Part shown: piece by piece, positions 7,793 through 16,265 of the stretch
Layout of the letters: each line of letters opens with the position of its first letter
Numbering within the stretch: position 1 is the first letter of the stretch
Origin: JBBROS01 sp965199595
GTDB taxonomy: Bacteria; Pseudomonadota; Alphaproteobacteria; Acetobacterales; Acetobacteraceae
Assembly: GCA_965199595.1 (NCBI GenBank)
Contig: OZ241182.1
Coordinates: 806,001 to 870,000, forward strand
Length of the DNA: 64,000 nt
Direction: 5' to 3'
Notes under the pieces: generated by a model
Seen by the model: only the letters and a program-made list of their open reading frames with translations
Database searches by the model: none
What the model was told of the DNA's origin: nothing
Translations under genes and position numbers: made by a program

Positions 7793-9576
7793 CGTTCCTC
7801 GACGATGTTCAGGTACAGCGTCGCGGGCTCCAGGCAGGCGCCGGTGTTGTGCTGGCCGACCATGGAGCGGCTGATCTCCTCCCACGGGGTCAGGTTCTTC
7901 AGCACCGGTTTGGTCCAGGCGCCGCGCCGTGCCGCCAGCTCGGCTTCCGGGATCAGCACGTCCACCTTGCGGGTGTTGAGGTCGATGCGGATGGTGTCGC
8001 CGGTGTGCAGCAGGGCCAGGCCGCCGCCGACCACGGCCTCGGGCGAGACGTTCAGGATGCTGGGGCTGCCGGAGGTGCCGCTTTGCCGGCCGTCGCCCAT
8101 GGTCGGCAGGGTATGGACCCCGGCCTTCAGCAGGGCGGCGGGCGGCTGCATGTTCACCACCTCGGCGCCGCCGGGGTAGCCGACGGGCCCGCAGTTGCGG
8201 ATCACCAGGATGCTGCGGTCGGTGACGCCCAGGTCCGGGTCCTCGATGCGGTCGTGGTAGTCCTCGGGGCCCTCGAAGACGACGGCCTTGCCTTCGAAGA
8301 CGTTGGGCTGGGCCGGGTCGCTGAGGAAGCGCTGGCGGAATTCGGGGTCGATGACGCTGATCTTCATCACCGCGCCGTCGAACAGGTTGCCGGAGAGCAC
8401 CGCGAACCCGGCCTTTTCCATCATCGGCTTGTCGTAGGCGCGGATCACCTCGCGGTCCACGTCCACCGGGGCGGCCAGGTTCTCGCCCAGGGTGCGGCCG
8501 GTCACGGTCATGGCGCCGGTGTGCAGCTTGCCGGCGGAGAGCAGCTCCCGCATCACGGCCGGCACGCCGCCGCCGCGGAAGAAGCCCTCGCCCAGCCAGC
8601 GCCCGGCCGGCTGCACGTCGGTCAGCAGCGGGATGTCGGCGCCCAGGCGCTGCCAGTCCTCCAGCGTGTGGTCCACGCCCATGTGGCGGGCGATGGCGAT
8701 CATGGAGATCGGGCAGTTGCTGCTGGCGCCCAGGGCGGTGGCGGCGACGACGGCGTTCTCGAACGCGGCCTTGGTCATGATGTCGCTGGGCCGCAGGTTC
8801 TCGTGCACCATGCCGACGATGCGCTTGCCGGTTTCGTACGCCATCCAGCCGCGCTCCTTGTGCGGCCCGGGGATGGCGGCGCAGCCGGGCAGCGACATGC
8901 CCAGCGCCTCGGCCAGCGAGTTCATGCTGAGCGCGGTGCCCATGGTGTTGCAGTGGCCGACGGAGGAGGCGGAGGCGGAGACCAGGGCGAGGAACTGCTC
9001 GTAGTCCAGCCTGCCCTCGGCCAGCATCTTGCGGGCCTCCCACACGATGGTGCCGGACCCGGCCAGGCGCCCCTTGTACCAGCCATCCAGCATCGGCCCG
9101 CCGGAGAGCAGGATGGCGGGGATGTTGACGGTCGCGGCCCCCATCAGCACGGCCGGCACCGTCTTGTCGCAGCCGGCGGTGAGCACGACGCCGTCGATGG
9201 GATAGCCGTGCAGCACCTCGACCAGGCTGAGATAGGCGAGGTTGCGGTCCAGCGCCGCGGTCGGGCGCTTGCCGGTCTCCTGGATGGGGTGGATGGGGAA
9301 CTCCAGCGGGATGCCGCCGCCATCGCGGATGCCGTCCCGCACCCGGCTGGCCAGGTCGATATGGTGGCGGTTGCAGGGCGACAGGTCCGAGCCCGTCTGC
9401 GCGATGCCGATGATGGGGCGGCCGGAGCGCAGCTCGCCGGGGGTGATGCCGTAGTTCATGTAGCGCTCGAGGTAGAGCGCGGTCATGCCGGGGTTGTCCG
9501 GGTTGTCGAACCAGCGGCGGCTGCGCAGGCGCGGAACATCGGGGCGCGGGGTGCCGGGTGGTGTGGCGTCGGGCAT
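7768..9576 (-). CDS. IlvD/EDD-family sugar-acid dehydratase
   Basis: 602 residues from ATG 9576, chosen for its AGGAAA Shine-Dalgarno and because the upstream extension is low-complexity. Three cysteines placed as in [2Fe-2S] members of the family are visible: SPCNRHH, TAGCDKTVPA and GHCNTMGTA. Mg-binding and C-terminal GRQSGTSGSPSILN motifs follow. The overall pattern (RSRRWFDNPDNPGMTALYLE) is that of arabonate/xylonate/fuconate-type dehydratases rather than of true branched-chain IlvD. It should convert an aldonate to a 2-keto-3-deoxy acid. It is the first gene of a run with the SDR (53 bp) and the FAH hydrolase. The exact sugar is unknown. Confidence 0.9.
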   Translation of the reverse strand: MPDATPPGTPRPDVPRLRSRRWFDNPDNPGMTALYLERYMNYGITPGELRSGRPIIGIAQTGSDLSPCNRHHIDLASRVRDGIRDGGGIPLEFPIHPIQETGKRPTAALDRNLAYLSLVEVLHGYPIDGVVLTAGCDKTVPAVLMGAATVNIPAILLSGGPMLDGWYKGRLAGSGTIVWEARKMLAEGRLDYEQFLALVSASASSVGHCNTMGTALSMNSLAEALGMSLPGCAAIPGPHKERGWMAYETGKRIVGMVHENLRPSDIMTKAAFENAVVAATALGASSNCPISMIAIARHMGVDHTLEDWQRLGADIPLLTDVQPAGRWLGEGFFRGGGVPAVMRELLSAGKLHTGAMTVTGRTLGENLAAPVDVDREVIRAYDKPMMEKAGFAVLSGNLFDGAVMKISVIDPEFRQRFLSDPAQPNVFEGKAVVFEGPEDYHDRIEDPDLGVTDRSILVIRNCGPVGYPGGAEVVNMQPPAALLKAGVHTLPTMGDGRQSGTSGSPSILNVSPEAVVGGGLALLHTGDTIRIDLNTRKVDVLIPEAELAARRGAWTKPVLKNLTPWEEISRSMVGQHNTGACLEPATLYLNIVEERGESRDNH

Positions 9577-9735
9577 GGGCGTTTCCTGATTTGGCCTTGA
9601 GGGCGTGGGGAGGCTGGCCCCGGGGGGTGCGGCTGTCAACGCGCGGCGTCGGGCCCGGGACATCGGCGCAGACCGGCCTGATTGACGAAGCGGAACCGGA
9701 TGCGAAGATGCTGCAAACCTGAAGACGAGCCCGCG

Positions 9736-10011
9736 ATGAAGTTGTTGCTGATCGGTGTCTGCATTGGCGGTTGTCTGCTTGGGTCCAAGGTGGCCACCGC
9801 CCAGGCTTCAGCCTTCTCGCAGGGGTTCGCGGACAGGGCGGAGTTGCAGGAGTGGTTCGGCAACCAGACCGGCGACACGAAATCCGGCATCGCCTACTGG
9901 ACGGGCCAGCGCAGCCTCGCCCGCCCCGGCGCCTGCCGTCAGGATGGCCGGTCCGCCGCATGGGTCGAGGGCTGCGGAGAGCCGATGTTCCGCTGGACGC
10001 TGGAGCGATAG
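9736..10011 (+). CDS. Small secreted protein, conserved hypothetical
   Basis: 91 residues from ATG 9736. The first 20 or so residues (MKLLLIGVCIGGCLLG, ending near VATAQA) look like a signal peptide with an Ala-x-Ala cleavage site. The mature part is about 70 residues with FADRAELQEWFGNQTGD, GIAYWTGQRSL and two cysteines (ARPGAC and EGCGEP) that could form a disulfide. I have a recollection of similar short exported proteins in Acetobacteraceae and relatives, but no function is known to me. An earlier in-frame ATG at 9682 would place a charged segment ahead of the signal and is less likely. It is divergent from the dehydratase. Confidence 0.7.
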   Translation: MKLLLIGVCIGGCLLGSKVATAQASAFSQGFADRAELQEWFGNQTGDTKSGIAYWTGQRSLARPGACRQDGRSAAWVEGCGEPMFRWTLER

Positions 10012-10027
10012 GCAACGAGGCTGACAC

Positions 10028-10786
10028 TCAGCCGAACCTGGACTGGATCACCAGCGCCAGACCGGTCAATGCCAGCACCCCCAGCACCACCCGGCGGAAG
10101 GCGGCGCCGTTCAGCCGGGTGTAGAGGCGGGTGCCGAGCCAGGAGGGCAGCAGCACGCAGGGCAGGATCCAGGCGGCGAGGTGCAGCACCTCGAAGGTGA
10201 TCAGCCCGCTGGCCAGGTAGGCCACCAGCCCTGCGGCCTGGATCACCAGAAGGAAGCCCTGGAAGGTGGCGCGCTGCGTGTCGCGGTCCCAGCCGCGCAG
10301 GGCGCACCACAGGATGGGCGCCGGGCCGGCCAGGCCGGCGATGCCGCCCATGGCGCCGCCCAGGAACCCGGCCGCCGCATCGGCCCCGCCGCCGCCCCAC
10401 GTCAGCCGCGGCAGGCGCGCGGCCAACAGCATGGCGGGGCAGAACAGGCACAGCAGCACGCCCACGCCCAGCCGGAACTCATGCGGCTCGATGAACGGCA
10501 GCAAGGCCACCCCGGGCAGGATGCCGAGCAGCCCGCCGCCCACCATGGGCGCTGCCCGCCGCCATTCCAGGCTCGGCAGCACGGTGCGGAGCGACATCAG
10601 CTGGCCCGCGACGGAGGCGATGACAACCAGCGGCGTGGCGACGGCGGGGACCAGCACCCCGGTCCAGAACACGGTTGCGACCAGGCCCATGGCGAAGCCG
10701 GAGAGGCCCTGCACGAAGCCTGCGAGGGCCGCGCCAAGGAGGATCAGGGGATCGGGCAATGCGGGCTTTCGTGGAGGCCCCTCCAT
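10028..10786 (-). CDS. TauE/SafE-family membrane permease
   Basis: 252 residues with about eight hydrophobic helices arranged as two similar halves. LILLGAALAGFVQGLSGFAMG at the first helix and LGAAMGGIAGLAGPAPIL-like text (GGAMGGIAGLAGPAP) in the second half are the paired motifs of the family (formerly DUF81). Members export or import sulfonates, sulfite or small organic anions. No sulfur gene is adjacent, so the substrate is open. The gene lies 37 bp after the D-2-hydroxyacid dehydrogenase on the same strand, so a link to hydroxyacid transport is possible. Confidence 0.87.
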   Translation of the reverse strand: MEGPPRKPALPDPLILLGAALAGFVQGLSGFAMGLVATVFWTGVLVPAVATPLVVIASVAGQLMSLRTVLPSLEWRRAAPMVGGGLLGILPGVALLPFIEPHEFRLGVGVLLCLFCPAMLLAARLPRLTWGGGGADAAAGFLGGAMGGIAGLAGPAPILWCALRGWDRDTQRATFQGFLLVIQAAGLVAYLASGLITFEVLHLAAWILPCVLLPSWLGTRLYTRLNGAAFRRVVLGVLALTGLALVIQSRFG

Positions 10787-10823
10787 GGTGGCGGAGGGGG
10801 CGGGTGGCTCATAAGTCAGGGCG

Positions 10824-11828
10824 TCAGTAGTCGGTGGGCGCGATCACGTTCTGCGGGCGGTTGCTCATCAGCGCCGCCTTCATGGTCTCCGCGGACTTGA
10901 TGCGGATGTCCATGTTGGCCTCGGGCGTCCAATAGGCGCTGTGCGGCGTCACCACCAGGCGGCCCTCCAGCCAGGCTTCATGCGCGCGATAGGCCGCCAG
11001 CAGCTTCGGCACCGGCTCCACCGGGGGCTCCACCGGCAGCACGTCCAGCCCGGCGCCGGCCAGGTGGTTGGACTTCAGCGCATCATGGAGGGCGTCGATG
11101 TCCATGTTGGTGCCGCGGGCGGTGTCCACGAAGACCGAGTCCTGCGGCATGGCGGCGAACTGGGCGGCGCCCATCATGCCGTCGGACTCCGGGGTATGCG
11201 GCAGGTGCATGGAGAGCACGTCGGCCTGCGGCAGCAGCTCCTCCAGCGTGGCGGCGCGGTGGATGCCCAGCGCCAGCTCGGCGCCGTTGGGGCGGTAGGG
11301 GTCGAAGAACACCACGCGGAAGCCGAACGCCTTGGCCCGCAGCGCGACGGCCGTGCCGATGCGCCCCAGCCCCACGATGCCGAACCCCTGCGACCCGGCC
11401 CGGCGCAGCAGCGGGCTGCCGGTGGACCACCAGCCATCCGGCGGCGTCGCGCGCTGGCGGTCGTGATGGAACAGGATGCCGCGCCGCAACGACAGCGCCA
11501 GCGCCATGGCGTGGTCCGCGACCTCCGTGGTGCCGTAGTCCGGGCAGTTGCAGATCAGGATGCCGCGGGCGGCGGCGGCGGCGCGGTCCAGCCGGTCATA
11601 GCCCACGCCCATGCGCACGATGGCGCGCAGCTTCGGCATGCGGGCCATATCGGCGGCGCTGACCCAGTGACGGAAGATCATCAGCCCCTCGACATCCGCC
11701 AGATCCGCGTCGCTCAGCTCGGAGAGGGCGTCGGAGGATTTGAACACCAGGTTGGCGCCGGGCCCGAACACCGCACGCTCCTCCGGGGCGTCCTGGTAGG
11801 TGGGTTCGGGGTAGAGGATCGTGGGCAT
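10824..11828 (-). CDS. D-isomer-specific 2-hydroxyacid dehydrogenase (CtBP-like)
   Basis: 334 residues from ATG 11828 with an AGGGAG Shine-Dalgarno. The NAD-binding motif GIVGLGRIGTAVA lies at about 155. The catalytic Arg is in DTARGTNMD, Glu in GLDVLPVEPP and His in VVTPHSAYWTPEA, so the active site is complete. The wording of the C-terminus and of RMGVGYDRLD resembles the C-terminal-binding-protein branch. It should interconvert a 2-keto acid and a D-2-hydroxy acid with NAD(H). It is divergent, across 109 bp, from a ThDP enzyme that makes or uses 2-keto acids, which may mean a shared pathway. Confidence 0.9.
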   Translation of the reverse strand: MPTILYPEPTYQDAPEERAVFGPGANLVFKSSDALSELSDADLADVEGLMIFRHWVSAADMARMPKLRAIVRMGVGYDRLDRAAAAARGILICNCPDYGTTEVADHAMALALSLRRGILFHHDRQRATPPDGWWSTGSPLLRRAGSQGFGIVGLGRIGTAVALRAKAFGFRVVFFDPYRPNGAELALGIHRAATLEELLPQADVLSMHLPHTPESDGMMGAAQFAAMPQDSVFVDTARGTNMDIDALHDALKSNHLAGAGLDVLPVEPPVEPVPKLLAAYRAHEAWLEGRLVVTPHSAYWTPEANMDIRIKSAETMKAALMSNRPQNVIAPTDY

Positions 11829-11937
11829 GCGGCGGCGCTCCCTGCCGTTTATGGGCCTGATGCGTAGGCCGGGCCGCCCTGGTTGCCAAGCCGGGATCAC
11901 GCGCGCAGCATTGGCATCATCAAGGATGGGGGATCCG

Positions 11938-13476
11938 ATGAACGGTGCCGAGAGCCTGGTGCATACGCTGCTCGCCTGCGGGGTGGACACCTGCTTCTCG
12001 AACCCCGGCACCTCGGAGATGCACTTCGTCGCCGCACTGGACCGCATTCCCGGCATGCGCTGCATCCTGGGCCTGCAGGAGAACACCGTCACCGGCGCGG
12101 CGGATGGATACTTCCGCATGCAGGACCGGCCGGCCTGCACGCTGCTGCATTGCGGACCGGGTCTCGCGAACGGTCTGGCCAACCTGCACAATGCGCGCCG
12201 CGCCCGGTCCGGCATCGTCAACCTGGTGGGTGACCAGGCGACCTACCACCGGGCGCTCGATGCACCGCTGACGGCGGATACGGAGGGGTTCGCGCGCGGC
12301 GTCTCCGGCTGGACGCGCACCGCGGCGCTTGCGGTGGATGTGGGGGCGGATTGCGCGGTGGCGGTGCAGGCGTCGCAGGATGCGCCGGGCCAGGTGGCGA
12401 CGCTGATCCTGCCGTCGGACACGTGCTGGGACGAGGGCGGCGTGGTGGGTGCGCCGCTGCCGGTATCGGCGGCGCCCGGCGTGTCGCAGGACGCGCTGGA
12501 TGCCGCGATCAGGGCGTTGCGGTCCGGTGAACCGACGCTGATCCTGCTGGGCGGCCGGGCCTTGCGCGCGGGTCCGCTGGCGCTGGCCGCCGGGATCGTC
12601 GCGGCCACCGGGGCGCGCATGCTGTCCCAGGTGAGCAACGCCCGGGTGGAGCGGGGGCAGGGTCGTGCCTCGATCGAGCGGGTGCCGTATCCCGTGGACC
12701 AGGCGGTGGCGGCGCTGAGCGGCCTGAAGCACCTGGTGCTGATCGGGGCCGCCGCGCCGGTCGGGTTCTTCGCCTATCCGAACAAGCCCGGCCGCATGCA
12801 GCCGCCCGATTGCGCCGTGCATGTGCTGGCCCGGCCCGAGCATGACCTGGCCGACGCCATCGCCCGCCTGGCCGATGCGCTGGGCGTCTCGCCCGCCCCG
12901 GCACTTCCCGCCAAGACCCGGCCCGAGCGGGCGCGCGGCGCTGTGACGCCCGAGGGCTTCGCGCAGACCCTGGCGGCACTGCTGCCGGAGGGGGCGATCG
13001 TCGTGGATGAGAGCGTGAGCTTCGGCCGCGCGCTGTTCCCGGTCACCCAGGGGGCGGCGCCACACGACTGGCTGCAGCTGACCGGCGGCGCGATCGGCGA
13101 TGGCATCCCGCTGGCGACCGGGGCGGCGGTGGGGGCTCCGGGCCGGCGGGTGGTGAACCTGCAGGCGGATGGCTCGGCGATGTATTCGTTGCAGGGGCTA
13201 TGGACCCAGGCGCGCGAGAAGCTGGACGTGACGACGGTGATCCTGTCGAACCGGACCTATGCCATCCTGCTGGGCGAGTATCGCGGCGTGGGCGCCAACC
13301 CGGGCCGCACCGCGATGGACATGATGGACCTCGCCAACCCGGAACTGGACTGGCGGCTGCTGGCCAACGGCATGGGGGTGGAGTCCGCCCGGGTCACGAC
13401 GCTGGAGGCGTTCGGCGACGTGTTCGAGCAGGCGAACGGGCGGAGCGGCCCGTTCCTGATCGAGCTGGTGATCTGA
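11938..13476 (+). CDS. Thiamine-diphosphate enzyme, acetolactate synthase large subunit-like
   Basis: 512 residues from ATG 11938 after GGGGGA; shorter than biosynthetic IlvB (about 560-600). The N-terminal Pyr domain has the conserved Glu in LQENTVTGAADGY that activates ThDP. The C-terminal PP domain shows LTGGAIGDGIP and the diphosphate/Mg motif ADGSAMYSLQGLWTQ with Asn in VILSN. The middle domain is present but lean. In such proteins the reaction may be decarboxylation, carboligation or C-C cleavage of a 2-keto acid or acyl-CoA; no regulatory IlvN gene is adjacent, which argues against a classical acetolactate synthase. The substrate is unknown. Confidence 0.85.
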   Translation: MNGAESLVHTLLACGVDTCFSNPGTSEMHFVAALDRIPGMRCILGLQENTVTGAADGYFRMQDRPACTLLHCGPGLANGLANLHNARRARSGIVNLVGDQATYHRALDAPLTADTEGFARGVSGWTRTAALAVDVGADCAVAVQASQDAPGQVATLILPSDTCWDEGGVVGAPLPVSAAPGVSQDALDAAIRALRSGEPTLILLGGRALRAGPLALAAGIVAATGARMLSQVSNARVERGQGRASIERVPYPVDQAVAALSGLKHLVLIGAAAPVGFFAYPNKPGRMQPPDCAVHVLARPEHDLADAIARLADALGVSPAPALPAKTRPERARGAVTPEGFAQTLAALLPEGAIVVDESVSFGRALFPVTQGAAPHDWLQLTGGAIGDGIPLATGAAVGAPGRRVVNLQADGSAMYSLQGLWTQAREKLDVTTVILSNRTYAILLGEYRGVGANPGRTAMDMMDLANPELDWRLLANGMGVESARVTTLEAFGDVFEQANGRSGPFLIELVI

Positions 13477-13690
13477 GCATCATCTCGCGGGATGCCCTTG
13501 CATCCCGCGAACAAGATGATGCGTCTTCAAGGAGTCCTAAGCAGGCTTCCGTGGCACAAGCCACGAACGTCTGCTTAGAGCGTCCGGATCAAGTTGGCCC
13601 GACTCGATCCGCCAGACGCCCTCATCGACGACACCTGGACCACACAGGCCGGTTCATCTTGAGCCGGACGTGGTCCAAGGCAGGCGGCCG
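13477..13690. other. 214-bp intergenic region with four successive hairpins
   Basis: Between two convergent genes there is no coding sequence but four inverted repeats in a row: CATCATCTCGCGGGATGC with its partner (13478-13522), TAAGCAG/CTGCTTA with inner CGTGGC/GCCACG (about 13539-13577), GGATCAAGT/ACTCGATCC (about 13587-13611) and GGACCAC/GTGGTCC with inner CCGG pairs (about 13635-13678). None is followed by a T-run. Bidirectional transcription stop, an mRNA 3' end structure or a mobile palindromic element are the options. Confidence 0.6.
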
Positions 13691-13918
13691 CTACTTGTGC
13701 GTGTCGGCGGTGGCGGGGGCGCGGGTGTCCGACGCCTCGGGCACGCCGGGGGCGGCCGGGGTGTGGCTGTAGTCGGTGTAGGCCAGGATGGTGGCGCGGA
13801 ACGGGTTGCCGGTCAGCAACGTGGCCAGGATCAACGCGAGCACCAGCGAGACGACGATCGCCACCAGGGTCTCGTTGAACCCGGGGGTCTTGCCAGTGGG
13901 GTGGGCGGGCGTGGCCAT
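13691..13918 (-). CDS. Small single-pass membrane protein
   Basis: 75 residues. A polar N-terminus (ATPAHPTGKTPGFNE) is followed by one strong membrane helix, TLVAIVVSLVLALILATLL (about residues 17-36), and a Pro/Ala/Thr-rich C-terminal tail. An AAGGCG Shine-Dalgarno lies about 9 bases ahead of the ATG. No family is recognised. It lies 96 bp after the amino-acid binding-protein gene on the same strand and may be at the end of that transcript. Confidence 0.6.
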   Translation of the reverse strand: MATPAHPTGKTPGFNETLVAIVVSLVLALILATLLTGNPFRATILAYTDYSHTPAAPGVPEASDTRAPATADTHK

Positions 13919-14014
13919 GAGTTTCGCCTTGGTCTGGGGACGGATGCCGTCAGCCTACAGCGACAGGCGCGGCTTGGGAACCGGGGCGGCGGATGAGCCG
14001 CCGCCCCACGCCGA

Positions 14015-14809
14015 TCAGAATGTCGGCAGGTTCGGCAGCGGCTTCTTGAACCACTTCTGCCACAGGCCATCCAGCTCGCCATTGTTCTTCGTGTAGTACA
14101 CGAAGGTGTTGACCCACTGGTGCAGGTTCCACTGGTCCTTGCGCATGGTGATGCCGTTGGGCTGCTGCAGCAGGACGACCTTGCGCTCGAACTGTCCGCC
14201 GCCGTTCTTGGCGTAGAACTCGTCGCCGGTCAGGCCGGTTTCTGCGATGGCGTCCACCTGGCCCGCGACCAGTGACTGATAGGTCGCGGGGTCATCGTCG
14301 AAGCGGGAGATCTTGGCGCTGGTGCCCAGCCGCTTGGTGAGCAGCACGTCCTGCACCGCGCCGCGCGGCACGCCGACGCGCAGGCCCTTCAGGTCGTCGA
14401 GGGTGGTGATCTTCGCGTCCTTGCGGGCGAACACCACGTTCTCGATGGCGGCGTAGGGGATGGAGAACAGCACCTGCTTGGCCCGCTCCGGCGTGATGCC
14501 GAAGGTGGCGACCAGGATATCCACCTTGTTGGTCAGCAGGAAGGGGATGCGGTTCGGCCCGGTGACCGGCACGATGTTGAGCTTCACGCCCATGTAGGCG
14601 GCCAGCAGCTTAGCCACGTCCACGTCGTAGCCGTCCGGCTCCTGCTTGTCGTTCAGCATGCCGTAGGGCGGGATGTCCACCAGGACGCCGACGTTGATGG
14701 TGCCGCGGCTGACGATCTCGTCGACCGTCTGCGCCTGGGCGTGTTGGCCGGGCCAGGCGGCGGCGGCCAGCAAGGCGAGCGCGGCGATCCCGCGTGTCCA
14801 GAACTTCAT
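14015..14809 (-). CDS. Periplasmic polar amino-acid binding protein of an ABC transporter
   Basis: 264 residues from ATG 14809 with a GGAGGG Shine-Dalgarno. A signal peptide ends near QHAQAQT. The mature protein is a family 3 solute-binding protein (SBP_bac_3): INVGVLVDIPPYGMLND at the start, GYDVDVAKLLAAYMGVKL as the lobe 1 signature, and VDILVATFGITPERAKQVLFS in the hinge region. It delivers amino acids or opines to the two permeases encoded just upstream (21-bp gap). The ligand cannot be told from sequence. Confidence 0.9.
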   Translation of the reverse strand: MKFWTRGIAALALLAAAAWPGQHAQAQTVDEIVSRGTINVGVLVDIPPYGMLNDKQEPDGYDVDVAKLLAAYMGVKLNIVPVTGPNRIPFLLTNKVDILVATFGITPERAKQVLFSIPYAAIENVVFARKDAKITTLDDLKGLRVGVPRGAVQDVLLTKRLGTSAKISRFDDDPATYQSLVAGQVDAIAETGLTGDEFYAKNGGGQFERKVVLLQQPNGITMRKDQWNLHQWVNTFVYYTKNNGELDGLWQKWFKKPLPNLPTF

Positions 14810-14829
14810 GGTGTTCCCTCCAGGGTATT

Positions 14830-15483
14830 TTATCGTTGGTAGGCGCTCGCGAGCCGGGCTTCGAGCCGCCGGCTCATGACCGTCAGCGGGAAGCAAAGCA
14901 GGAAGTAGAGCAGGGCGACAATCCCGAAAATCCTGAAGGGCAGGAAGGTGGCGTTGTTCAGCAGCTGCCCGGCCCGGGTCAGCTCGACGAAGCCGATCAC
15001 CGCGGCCAGCGAGGTGCTCTTCACCAGGTTCACCAGGAAGCCCACCGTGGGCGCGGTCGCCAGCCGCAGCGCCTGGGGCAGCACCACCTTCAGCATCAGC
15101 GGCCGGTAGTGCAGGCCCAGCGCCCGCGCCGCCTCCGTCTGGCCCGGCGCCACCGCCTGGATCGAGCCGCGCCAGATCTCGCCCAGGAAGGCTCCGGCAT
15201 TGAGGCTGAGGCCCAGCACCGCGGCGACATAGGGGCTGAGCCCGAAGCCCAGCAGGTCGCTGCCGAAGAACACCAGGAACAGCTGCAGCAGCAGCGGCGT
15301 GCCCTGGAACACCCGGATATAGGCGATGGACGGCCAGCGCAGCCAGCGCCGGGCCGAGACGCGGGCGAGGGCGATGACCAGGCCGATGGTGCCGCCGAAC
15401 ACGAAGGCGCCGGCCGAGAGCGCCAGCGTCCAGCGGATCGCCAGCACCAGGAAGCCGAGGTCGGCGAGGGTGAAGCTTCTCAT
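14830..15483 (-). CDS. Amino-acid ABC transporter permease (HisM/GlnP type), second
   Basis: 217 residues with about five membrane helices and the cytoplasmic EAA loop EAARALGLHYRPLMLKVVLP, which docks on the ATPase. It overlaps the first permease gene by 4 bp (ATG 15483, stop of the other at 15480), so translation is coupled. The pair should form a heterodimeric channel in the inner membrane. The matching ATP-binding protein is not encoded in the adjacent DNA. Confidence 0.9.
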   Translation of the reverse strand: MRSFTLADLGFLVLAIRWTLALSAGAFVFGGTIGLVIALARVSARRWLRWPSIAYIRVFQGTPLLLQLFLVFFGSDLLGFGLSPYVAAVLGLSLNAGAFLGEIWRGSIQAVAPGQTEAARALGLHYRPLMLKVVLPQALRLATAPTVGFLVNLVKSTSLAAVIGFVELTRAGQLLNNATFLPFRIFGIVALLYFLLCFPLTVMSRRLEARLASAYQR

Positions 15484-16154
15484 CGGCTGGCGACCCGACG
15501 GCCGAAGGCCACGCGCTCGATCACGGCGAAGGCGCCGCTGAACAGCATGGACAGCACGAAATAGATGCCGGTGATGACGATATAGGCCTCGAACGAGCGG
15601 AAGGTGCGGCCGGCAATGTTCTGCCCCGCCGCGGTGAGGTCATCGGCGGCGATGACCGAGGTGATGGCGGAGTTCAGCATCAGCAGGATGAACTGGCTGC
15701 CCAGCGGCGGCACGATGCTGCGCAGCGCCTGGGGCAGCACGATCAGCCGGAACACGCCGAAGCCGTGCAGGCCCAGGGCGCGCCCGGCCTCCACCTGGCC
15801 CTGGCCGATGGCCTCGATCCCGGCGCGGACGATCTCGATGGTATAGGCGCTGCCGTTCAGCACCATGGCGATCAAGGCGCCCTGGTTGGCATCGAGCCGG
15901 ATGCCGATGACGGGGAGGCCGAAGAAGATGAGGAACAGCTGCACGAGGAATGGCGTGTTGCGGATGATCTCCACGTAGGACGCCACCAGCAGGCTGAGCC
16001 AGCGCGGCCCGGAGGTGCGGGCCCAGGCGCCGAACACGGCGACGATGAGGCTGAGCACCATGGAGGCGGCGGAGAGCCACAGCGTGAAGATGGCGCCGCT
16101 GAGCAGCTCCGGCCAGGCGGCCCAGACGTCGGTGAACTGGAACGTGTAACCCAC
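15480..16154 (-). CDS. Amino-acid ABC transporter permease (HisM/GlnP type), first
   Basis: 224 residues, the first gene of the minus-strand transport operon. The opening GYTFQFTDVWAAWPELLSG and the EAA loop EAGRALGLHGFGVFRLIVLP are typical of the HAAT/PAAT family. About five membrane helices are visible. It is divergent from rplK; the 206-bp gap contains the rplK promoter on the other strand, so control of the two directions could interact. Confidence 0.9.
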   Translation of the reverse strand: MGYTFQFTDVWAAWPELLSGAIFTLWLSAASMVLSLIVAVFGAWARTSGPRWLSLLVASYVEIIRNTPFLVQLFLIFFGLPVIGIRLDANQGALIAMVLNGSAYTIEIVRAGIEAIGQGQVEAGRALGLHGFGVFRLIVLPQALRSIVPPLGSQFILLMLNSAITSVIAADDLTAAGQNIAGRTFRSFEAYIVITGIYFVLSMLFSGAFAVIERVAFGRRVASR

Positions 16155-16236
16155 CGCTTCCCCCGTTGCAGCGCCGTTCGGCGTCTTCGGCAGTTAGAAC
16201 AGCGTGGGCGCGCGGAGGCAAATGGGGTTTGTGGGG

Positions 16237-16265
16237 TGGACTCTGGCCTGTCATTCGGCTATAGG
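16237..16265 (+). promoter_or_regulatory. Sigma-70-like promoter of the rplKAJL-rpoBC operon
   Basis: TGGACT (16237-16242) and TATAGG (16260-16265) are spaced by exactly 17 bp; each matches four of six consensus positions. The start would be near 16272, leaving about 90 nt before rplK. No secE-nusG genes precede rplK here, so a dedicated promoter at this point is expected. Confidence 0.5.

Noticed and set aside
7744..9600. A 618-codon plus-strand frame over the dehydratase
   Set aside because: The dehydratase on the minus strand shows three cluster Cys and family motifs; the plus frame is a shadow.
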